Shown: piece after piece, positions 55,871 to 62,164 of the stretch | Layout of the letters: each line of letters begins with the position of its first letter | Numbering within the stretch: position 1 is the first letter of the stretch | Notes under the pieces: generated by a model | Databases searched by the model: none | What the model was told of the DNA's origin: nothing | Seen by the model: only the letters and a program-made list of their open reading frames with translations | NCBI GenBank assembly: GCA_016199745.1 | Contig: JACQFZ010000035.1 | Coordinates: 20,528 to 84,527, forward strand | Reading direction: 5' to 3' | DNA from: Gammaproteobacteria bacterium | Lineage (GTDB): Bacteria > Pseudomonadota > Gammaproteobacteria > Acidiferrobacterales > Sulfurifustaceae | Length of the DNA stretch: 64,000 bases | Position numbers and translations under genes: made by a program

Positions 55871-56110
55871 TTGCCGTGGCTGGCCGGAATGAAGCGGCGC
55901 AGCATTTGGGTGTTAGACGATCTCTTCGTGCACTATGTCGAGTCCGAACGCCCGATGAAAGACGTCATCGAGCACTTCCGGACTCATCCTTTATATATGG
56001 ACGTGAAATCAAAAGTGGACCAATGCGTCGAACCGCTGGCCGATCGTCGCCTTGCCCGCGAAATATACCGGTGGGAAGCAGAGCGCAATTGCGAGCTTCC
56101 GCAAGAATAA
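55871..56110 (+). CDS. TcmI-type polyketide cyclase, start damaged or non-canonical
   Basis: 79 codons from TTG 55871. The TcmI-family similarity clearly starts earlier, at about 55793 (LAILRLKPGTEEQVINAFAE), where no ATG, GTG or TTG is in frame back to the stop at 55748; only CTG 55796 and ATT 55802 are candidates. Later blocks are RRSIWVLDDLFVHYVE, FRTHPLYMDV and AREIYRWEAE, typical of TcmI-like second-ring cyclases (~100-110 residues). Either a rare start is used, or the gene is read by frameshift from the SRPBCC gene, or it has lost its start. Confidence 0.65.
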   Translation: MPWLAGMKRRSIWVLDDLFVHYVESERPMKDVIEHFRTHPLYMDVKSKVDQCVEPLADRRLAREIYRWEAERNCELPQE

Positions 56111-56215
56111 AGGAACAGCTTCCGAACCAACTATCTGAAACAACAATTCGTTCGCGGAGAATGAAAATCTGTGGGAGTTTTTCTTGCCCTAACGGAAAGC
56201 TAATGAGGTACTGAG

Positions 56216-57229
56216 ATGCAACGGCAAGAGCTATTTAAGATGATGCAAGCCTACAAGCAAACGAGTCTGCTTCGAGCCGGGGTCAAACTGGGAGTCTTCG
56301 ACCATCTGGCAGAGGGTCCTACCGACATCGAGTTGATTAGCCAGCGTATCGGAGCCGATGCCCGAGGTACGAGAATCCTCTTGAACGCGCTGGCAGCGAT
56401 ACAGATTTGCGAAACGGACGGTGAGCGGTTCTGGATTTCCAAAGAGACGGCGGATCTCCTGGTGCGCGACCGTCCGAAATACGCAGGTGACATGGTGCAC
56501 GTCTTTGCCAGCGACTGGGAGTGGGATGCACTCAAGCGGATTACGGAGGCGGTACGCTACGGCGGCACCGTGTTGGAAGAAAACGCGGAGACACCCGATT
56601 ATAAGTTCTGGAAGGATTTCGCCTCCTATGCCACGGTAGTCGCTGAACCTACCGCCGCGATCCTGATCAACGAGATTGAGCCGTGGGCAAGAACACGCGA
56701 GGAGTTGAAGGTTCTAGACATGGCATGCGGACATGGTGTCTACGGCTACACCGTGGCGCAACGCTATGAGCGCGCCGAAATATGGTCGTTGGATTGGGAT
56801 AGCGTACTGCCCATCGCGTTGCAGCACGCGGCACGCATGGGTGTCGCGAATAGAGTGCATAGCATCGCGGGCGACATGTTTGAAACGTTCCTGGGCGACC
56901 CCTACGACTTGGTTTTGGTAACAAATGTGTTACATCACTTTTCCGAAGCACGCGCGACGCAACTTTTAAAACGCGCGAGGTCCGTACTAAAACCCGGCGG
57001 GCGTTTGGGTATTGTCGGATTTACCAAATCCGCTAAGTCGTCACCCGCCGAAGATCCTGCGCCCTATTTGTTCGACATACTTATGTTGGCCTGGACAGCT
57101 CGGGGCGAGGTTCACTCACTGGAAACCTATGCCCACATGCTGGCGGCAGCCGGATTTAACAATATCGCGCATCGCTCGGTACCCGAGCTGCCGTTTCATG
57201 TACTCGTGGCAAATAATATCGACGAGTGA
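56216..57229 (+). CDS. SAM-dependent O-methyltransferase (second)
   Basis: 337 residues, same overall plan as the first methyltransferase but clearly distinct. The winged-helix dimerisation domain (LLRAGVKLGVFDHLAEGP, GTRILLNALAAIQ) is at ~15-85. The SAM domain has LDMACGHGVYGYTVA (~167) and VTNVLHHFSE (~230). It is inserted between the two copies of the DUF1772-SRPBCC-TcmI block. It probably adds a second O-methyl group to the aromatic product. The ATG has a modest GAGG site. Confidence 0.87.
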   Translation: MQRQELFKMMQAYKQTSLLRAGVKLGVFDHLAEGPTDIELISQRIGADARGTRILLNALAAIQICETDGERFWISKETADLLVRDRPKYAGDMVHVFASDWEWDALKRITEAVRYGGTVLEENAETPDYKFWKDFASYATVVAEPTAAILINEIEPWARTREELKVLDMACGHGVYGYTVAQRYERAEIWSLDWDSVLPIALQHAARMGVANRVHSIAGDMFETFLGDPYDLVLVTNVLHHFSEARATQLLKRARSVLKPGGRLGIVGFTKSAKSSPAEDPAPYLFDILMLAWTARGEVHSLETYAHMLAAAGFNNIAHRSVPELPFHVLVANNIDE

Positions 57230-57249
57230 TTCGTTAAAGGAGGTCAAAC

Positions 57250-57699
57250 GTGCTGGTACCTGTACTCAACTTATTTGCTGTATTGGCCACCGGGCTCGCG
57301 GCCGGTGCGATGACGGCGTTCGCGCTGGTTGTCGTGACGGTGTACGACGAAATTCCCCCCTCCACATATCTGCAGATTCATCTGCGGGTGACGGAACGAA
57401 TGGACAAATACATGCCAGCGATAGCACTCGGCTCTATTTGCATCGGGCTTTTGTTGCTGGGTTTAACGAATAGCGGTTTCAAACGGAGTTTTTTCGGTTT
57501 GGCCGTGATCTGCGTTCTTGCTTGCTCGGTAATTTCACGATCGAAGAACGTTCCAATCGATCGAATCATGGGCACTTGGAACGAAACCGCGCCACCCGCC
57601 GAAACCAGCGCGTTTCGCGGCGAATGGAAGCTGTGGCACAGAATACGAACCGGCTGCATGGTAGCGGCGATGATCTCGTTCTTGGTCGCCACGCAATAG
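57250..57699 (+). CDS. DUF1772 membrane protein, anthrone-oxygenase-like (copy 2)
   Basis: A 149-residue paralogue of the protein at 54876, same length and topology, with the same KNVPIDRIMGTWNETAPP and EWKLWHRIRTG blocks. It starts with GTG after a perfect AAAGGAGG. Unlike the next two frames of the duplicated block, it is fully intact, so two functional DUF1772 proteins may act on different positions or be redundant. Confidence 0.8.
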   Translation: MLVPVLNLFAVLATGLAAGAMTAFALVVVTVYDEIPPSTYLQIHLRVTERMDKYMPAIALGSICIGLLLLGLTNSGFKRSFFGLAVICVLACSVISRSKNVPIDRIMGTWNETAPPAETSAFRGEWKLWHRIRTGCMVAAMISFLVATQ

Positions 57700-57735
57700 T
57701 CATCGTACAACCTTAGGGAAAGGAACAGGATCATC

Positions 57736-57969
57736 ATGGGATACACGAAAAACAGCATTGCCTTACACGCGCCGATCGACGTTGTTTTCGAGATCACCAA
57801 TCAAATTGAAAATTGGAAAGACTTGTTCAGCGAGTATGCCGAATCCCCGGTTCTGGAACGCGGCGAAAACTGGAGTCGCTTTCGGCTGACGACGCATCCC
57901 AACGAAGCCGGAACGGTATATTCCTGGCAGTCGCGCGCAAATATCGAAGGCGTTCGCCGAGTCCGATAG
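57736..57969 (+). pseudogene. SRPBCC cyclase copy 2, truncated by deletion
   Basis: 77 codons. The first ~68 are almost the same as the SRPBCC gene at 55363 (SIALHAPIDVVFEITNQIEN; GENWSRFRLTTHPN), then the frame leaves the family after YSWQSRA and stops. Half of the fold is missing, so it should be inactive. The near identity with copy 1 shows the duplication or a gene conversion is recent. Confidence 0.85.
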
Positions 57970-57985
57970 CACCGATTTACCATGG

Positions 57986-58225
57986 TTGGTCGGCGTGAAG
58001 CGGCGCAGTATCTGGGCGCTGGGCGATGTCTACGTACACTATGTCGAAGCCGAGCGCCCGATGAAAGACATCATTGAGCACTTCCGGACTCATCCTTTGT
58101 ATATGGATGTGAAGGCAAAAGTTGACCGATGCGTGGAACCGCTGGCCGATCATCTTCGTCCAGGCCTTGCCAAAGAAATATACCGTTGGGAGGCAGCGCG
58201 CAATTGTCAGCCTCCGCGAGAGTAA
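57986..58225 (+). pseudogene. TcmI-type cyclase copy 2, N-terminus deleted
   Basis: 79 codons from TTG 57986, with similarity starting a few codons upstream (KAFAESDSTDLPWLVG). RRSIWALGDVYVHYVE, FRTHPLYMDV and AKEIYRWEAARN match copy 1. The first ~15-20 residues of the family domain are removed by the same deletion that truncates the SRPBCC gene. Whether any protein is made is doubtful. Confidence 0.7.
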
Positions 58226-58263
58226 TCAAATAATTCATTCTTCACGAGAAGTTAAGAAGTGGG

Positions 58264-58293
58264 AAAAATTTAACCGGGGTTGAATCCCCGGTT
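58264..58293 (-). terminator. Rho-independent terminator of the tRNA transcript
   Basis: On the minus strand AACCGGGG-ATTCAA-CCCCGGTT forms an 8-bp stem followed by AAATTTTT. It lies ~25 bp beyond the tRNA-Glu 3' end. Confidence 0.8.
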
Positions 58294-58318
58294 GGGGGGT
58301 AACTTATCTGTTTTAAAT

Positions 58319-58394
58319 TGGCGTCCCCACGGGGATTCGAACCCCGGTTACCGCCGTGAAAGGGCGATGTCCTAGGCCTCTAGACGATGGGGAC
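58319..58394 (-). tRNA. tRNA-Glu (anticodon TTC)
   Basis: 76 bases including an encoded CCA. The acceptor GTCCCCA pairs with TGGGGAC, the anticodon loop is CCTTTCAC with TTC, and the T-arm is GGGGTTCGAATCCCC. It is followed 53 bp upstream on the same strand by tRNA-Ala; both end at the hairpin near 58280. Confidence 0.95.
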
Positions 58395-58447
58395 GGAGGA
58401 CTAACTTAAATACCTAATATATCGAGGCTAACAAATAAAAAATAAAT

Positions 58448-58523
<76 letters not shown>

Positions 58524-58713
58524 TTTTTACTCCCCTCTTCTTCGCTAAGAGGGACCCGCCAAAGGCCGGGTACTCTACGTGGCGAGACGTATAGGGTCAA
58601 GGGTTTAGCGCACAAAATCATTTGTAAGCGCACGGCACTCCAGACATTTCTGTATTGTCAATCGGAAGCCGTTACAAAATAATGGCTGCAGTCAATCGAG
58701 CCAAGTGACACTT

Positions 58714-58962
58714 ATGACCCACTCTCCATTGCTCACTCGTCTGGCACTGCTTTCCGTATTGGCCGCCACCGTCGCCGTAGCCGGTTGCCTGCAGGAAAAA
58801 CCGGTGGCACCGATGCCGCAAGCGCAACTGGCGCACCCTGCTGAGCGCGCCGTCGCTTCCCCTGTTGTCCGTCCCAAGTTCAATACCAAAGAGGAGGATA
58901 TCGCCGGCAAGAATCGCGAACACTCGGGGACAGCCATGGGCGCACTCGAATCCGAATCCTAA
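58714..58962 (+). CDS. Small predicted lipoprotein
   Basis: 82 residues from ATG 58714 (a GTG at 58705 is also in frame). A hydrophobic signal (LTRLALLSVLAATVAVAGC) ends in a lipobox with Cys, followed by a Pro/Ala-rich and then acidic, soluble tail with no recognisable domain. Probably a small anchored periplasmic protein; function unknown. It lies alone between tRNA-Ala and the convergent epimerase gene. Confidence 0.65.
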   Translation: MTHSPLLTRLALLSVLAATVAVAGCLQEKPVAPMPQAQLAHPAERAVASPVVRPKFNTKEEDIAGKNREHSGTAMGALESES

Positions 58963-59014
58963 GAAAAACAAACCGCACTGATAACGCAATCGGCGGGATA
59001 CTTAATCTAAATAA

Positions 59015-59938
59015 TCAACTCGCCAAGGACTGAACCAGGCGGCTAAGGCCGGCACGTATGGTCGTATCGGGTGCGCGGCTCAAGAGCTTTTTTAAGCGGC
59101 TAATGTCGGCGCACGACTTGCGAATGTCGCCAATCCGGGGCGGCTGTAGGCGCCGTTCGATAGGCCGGCCAAACAAGAACTCTAGCTCTTGCAGCATCTC
59201 TACTAAGGAAACCTCGACACCCCGGCCGACATTCATCACCTGGCCGCCGGCGCGATCGTTGCCAAGGGCGCTAAACAATACGTCGACCAAATCGGCCACG
59301 TAGACGAAATCCCGGGTTTGCCGCCCGTCGCCGAATACCGTTACCGGCTGATTCGCACGCGCCCGATCGACAAAGATGCTGATTACGCCGGAATATGGCG
59401 ACGACGGATCTTGTCGTGGTCCATAGATATTAAAGAATCGAAAGGCCGTCCCTACTACGCCGTACTTCTGTCCATAGAAGAATAAGTAATGCTCGCCGGC
59501 GAGCTTATCGGCCGCGTACGGCGAAAGCGGCTTTAACACGGTGTCTTCGTTAACCGGTAGCGCGGTGGTGTCGCCGTAAACCGCCGCCGAGCTGGCGTAC
59601 AGAAAACGACGGATACCGGCGTGCCGTGCCGCCTCAAGCAAGTTCAGCGTGCCGATTAAATTGGAGCCGTGCGTGCCGATCGGGTCGTCGACACTCGCCT
59701 GCACGGAAGCAACCGCCGCCAAATGGACGATTGCCTCGCAGCCCGTAACGGCCGCACGTACGCGGTCGGCATCGCGGATATCGCCCTCAATAAATTCGAA
59801 CGCGGCGTGCGTCGGAAGATTGACGCGTTTACCGGTCGACAGATTGTCCAGAACCCGTACCCGGTGGCCGGCGGCGAGCAGACGCTCGGTCAAATGCGAG
59901 CCGATAAATCCAGCGCCTCCGGTGACTAAAACCGTCAT
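59015..59938 (-). CDS. NAD-dependent nucleotide-sugar epimerase/dehydratase
   Basis: A 307-residue extended SDR of the UDP-glucose/UDP-GlcNAc 4-epimerase type (GalE/WbpP-like). It has GGAGFIGSHL at ~8-17, Ser in YASSAAVYG, YxxxK as YAADK, and the substrate-binding region FRFFNIYGPRQDPSSPYSG. The ATG at 59938 follows GAGGAGGG and matches the family start MTVLVTGGAGF. It is divergent from the UDP-sugar dehydrogenase gene; together they suggest synthesis of a UDP-uronic acid for surface polysaccharide. Confidence 0.9.
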   Translation of the reverse strand: MTVLVTGGAGFIGSHLTERLLAAGHRVRVLDNLSTGKRVNLPTHAAFEFIEGDIRDADRVRAAVTGCEAIVHLAAVASVQASVDDPIGTHGSNLIGTLNLLEAARHAGIRRFLYASSAAVYGDTTALPVNEDTVLKPLSPYAADKLAGEHYLFFYGQKYGVVGTAFRFFNIYGPRQDPSSPYSGVISIFVDRARANQPVTVFGDGRQTRDFVYVADLVDVLFSALGNDRAGGQVMNVGRGVEVSLVEMLQELEFLFGRPIERRLQPPRIGDIRKSCADISRLKKLLSRAPDTTIRAGLSRLVQSLAS

Positions 59939-60170
59939 GACCCCTCCTCGACGACTTTTTCCAATGTTCAAGTCTACTTACGCTTGATACTTATAGTACA
60001 AACGGACTACCGTCTGTACTTTGACCCTTCCCCTACTTTCCCCTACCATTCACCAGCATATGGTCAGAACGGCTTTCGGTTCCTCCGCCCGTCCGGCCTC
60101 AATTAACCAGTTCCCATCGCCCAGTTAAGAGGCGGCGGAACATTAACAGACAAGGGTGAAAGATCAAATC

Positions 60171-61451
60171 ATGAGCACTGTTGGCGTGGTCGGGCTCGGC
60201 TACGTGGGGTTGCCCCTAGCCGTAGAGTTTGGTAAAAAATTCAAAACCGTCGGATACGATCTCAGTACGGAAAAAATCGAAAGCTATCGCCGTCACATCG
60301 ATCCGACCGGCGAAGTCAGCACCGAAGAATTGCGCGCGTCGGCGCAATTGCGGCCGACGACCGATCCGAACGAGCTCAAAGAATGCGACTTCTTAGTCGT
60401 CGCCGTTCCCACGCCGGTCGATGAAGCGCATCAACCCGATTTCAGTCCGCTAGTCGGCGCCAGCAAGGCGGTCGGCAAGTATATGAAGCGCGGCGCGATC
60501 GTCGTCTACGAATCGACCGTGTATCCGGGTGCAACCGAAGAAGTTTGCATTCCTATCCTCGAGAAAGAATCGGGGATGAAATGGAAAAAAGATTTCTTCG
60601 TCGGCTATTCGCCGGAGCGTATTAACCCGGGCGATAAAGAGCACACCCTCACCCGCATCGTAAAGGTCGTCTCCGGTGATACCTCGGCGACACTCGACGC
60701 CGTTGCCAAACTTTATGCGGCCGTCATCACCGCCGGCGTGCACAAAGCATCGAGCATCAAGGTCGCGGAGGCAGCGAAGGTCATCGAGAATACGCAACGC
60801 GATCTCAATATCGCCCTCATGAACGAGCTCTCGCTGATTTTCAACAAGCTCGGCATCGATACCCTGGAAGTCTTGCAAGCCGCCGGCACGAAGTGGAACT
60901 TCCTGCCGTTTCGCCCCGGCCTGGTCGGCGGTCACTGCATCGGCGTCGATCCTTATTATCTGACGCACAAAGCGGAGATGCTCGGCTACCACCCGCAGGT
61001 GATCCTCGCTGGCCGGCGCATCAACGACAACATGGGCAAGTTCATCGCCGAGCAGACCATTAAGCAAATGATCAGCAACGGCAGCCCGATCAAGGGCGCC
61101 AACGTCAACGTCCTCGGCCTGACCTTTAAAGAAAACGTGCCGGACCTGCGTAACTCGCGTGTCATCGACGTCATCAACGAGCTGCGTTCATACGGTGTCA
61201 ACGTTTCGGTGCACGATCCGGTGCCAGAAGCGGCCGATGCCATGCATGAATACGGCATCAAGCTACTCAAGTGGGACGAATTGCCGGTCGCTGATGCAAT
61301 GGTGGCAGCGGTCGCGCACAAACCGTTCCTGCAGCGCGATATCGCCGATTATAAAAAGAAGCTGGTCAACAATGGCTGCTTCGTCGACGTGAAAGCGCAA
61401 TTCAACACCGCATCGTTGCAAGCCGCCGGCATCCGCGTCTGGCGGCTGTAA
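60171..61451 (+). CDS. UDP-N-acetylgalactosamine/glucosamine 6-dehydrogenase (TviB/WbpO-like)
   Basis: A 426-residue nucleotide-sugar dehydrogenase. NAD-binding GLGYVGLPLA is at ~8-17, with VAVPTPVDEAHQPDF (~78-92), ESTVYPGATEE, and catalytic Cys in GLVGGHCIGVDPYYL (~255). The HQPD and GATEE forms are typical of the TviB/WbpO group acting on UDP-HexNAc rather than UDP-glucose. A GTG at 60156 gives an alternative start. It oxidises C6 to the uronic acid for capsule or O-antigen. A hairpin terminator follows. Confidence 0.9.
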   Translation: MSTVGVVGLGYVGLPLAVEFGKKFKTVGYDLSTEKIESYRRHIDPTGEVSTEELRASAQLRPTTDPNELKECDFLVVAVPTPVDEAHQPDFSPLVGASKAVGKYMKRGAIVVYESTVYPGATEEVCIPILEKESGMKWKKDFFVGYSPERINPGDKEHTLTRIVKVVSGDTSATLDAVAKLYAAVITAGVHKASSIKVAEAAKVIENTQRDLNIALMNELSLIFNKLGIDTLEVLQAAGTKWNFLPFRPGLVGGHCIGVDPYYLTHKAEMLGYHPQVILAGRRINDNMGKFIAEQTIKQMISNGSPIKGANVNVLGLTFKENVPDLRNSRVIDVINELRSYGVNVSVHDPVPEAADAMHEYGIKLLKWDELPVADAMVAAVAHKPFLQRDIADYKKKLVNNGCFVDVKAQFNTASLQAAGIRVWRL

Positions 61452-61468
61452 CCTCGTCATTGGTAGTC

Positions 61469-61498
61469 AGCAGCGCGGAGACCCCACTCCGCGCTGCT
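61469..61498 (+). terminator. Hairpin terminator-like structure after dehydrogenase gene
   Basis: AGCAGCGCGGAG and CTCCGCGCTGCT form a perfect 12-bp stem with a 6-base loop 17 bp after the stop codon. There is no clear T-run, so termination may be Rho-assisted. Confidence 0.6.
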
Positions 61499-61818
61499 TA
61501 ATGAGTCAGCAAGATCCCCTCGGCGGCACGTCAAAACCAATCCCGGTTTCGTTGTGTTGACGCAAATTGTCGGTAAACCTTTTATCCGGTTAGTTATAAC
61601 TATCCCGCCCGCTTATCTCCGAGCCAAAACCGCCAATCTGTTAAAGCTTTCTTTGTACGCAGGGCGTTCTATAAATTCCCTGTAGGTTTTTAACAACAAC
61701 AAATTTCGTTGCGGCACCGAATAATAAATACCGTCGCAACGGCACCGAACCGTGAGAGGACCAAGCCCCTGTCTTCCCCATAGACAGTGTGGTTAGGGAA
61801 TCGAAGGGAGGAATAATA
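61499..61818 (+). promoter_or_regulatory. Intergenic region with no recognised gene
   Basis: About 320 bp. It ends in a purine-rich ribosome site (GAAGGGAGGAATAATA) for the small open frame at 61819. Some inverted sequence is present around 61725-61760 (GTCGCAACGGCACC...), but I could not match a riboswitch class. Confidence 0.35.
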
Positions 61819-62100
61819 ATGATATTGGTCGATTGCCGGACCCCTCGTCGCTTTGCCGTTTTTGCCTCGTTATCGACCGTGCGATCACGGTCTACCGGCA
61901 ACAGCAATGAGGCGGATACCGCCAGCGTAACGACGCCGAGCGACTCGCCCTCCCCCTCATCACCGGCTAACAACAGGCTGCAAGGTAATCGCAGCAGTTC
62001 CGGCACCGTAACTTCCCGCCCACGCGGCACTCGCTTGCTCTGGGGTGGCGGTCAAACTGTAGACACCTACGTCATCGAATTACCTAGCTATCACCCCTAA
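61819..62100 (+). CDS. Small hypothetical protein
   Basis: A 93-residue frame (MILVDCRTPRRFAVFASLST...) with a very good ribosome site (GGGAGG, 8 bases before the ATG). It is Ser/Thr/Arg-rich, with no signal peptide or domain I know. The middle is low complexity (DSPSPSSPANN). It precedes the large lipoprotein gene by 64 bp. Coding status is uncertain; it may be a decayed secreted protein. Confidence 0.35.
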   Translation: MILVDCRTPRRFAVFASLSTVRSRSTGNSNEADTASVTTPSDSPSPSSPANNRLQGNRSSSGTVTSRPRGTRLLWGGGQTVDTYVIELPSYHP

Positions 62101-62164
62101 CCGTCATGCCCGTGACGTTAGCTAAGAAGAATCAAAATTTTTTTCGCTGATAAGAGGAATCTTT

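Larger units (their letters stand above)
54876..56110 (+). repeat. Duplicated block DUF1772-SRPBCC-TcmI, copy 1
   Basis: The gene order and sequence of this block recur at 57250-58225. The SRPBCC part is nearly identical between copies: only a handful of mismatches in ~200 bases from the ATG. The two outer genes have diverged more. A methyltransferase gene lies between the copies. Confidence 0.85.
57250..58225 (+). repeat. Duplicated block DUF1772-SRPBCC-TcmI, copy 2 (with deletion)
   Basis: Copy 2 of 54876-56110. Aligning homologous codons (TTG 55871 with TTA 57977) shows a 267 bp loss joining SRPBCC residue ~68 to the TcmI start region. Being a multiple of three, the loss keeps the +1 frame relation between the two genes. 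Confidence 0.8.

Noticed and set aside
58264..58300. Partial tRNA-Glu 3' end as an attachment-site duplicate
   Set aside because: The sequence resembles a T-arm, but it is a clean hairpin followed by a T-run on the tRNA strand, which a terminator explains fully.
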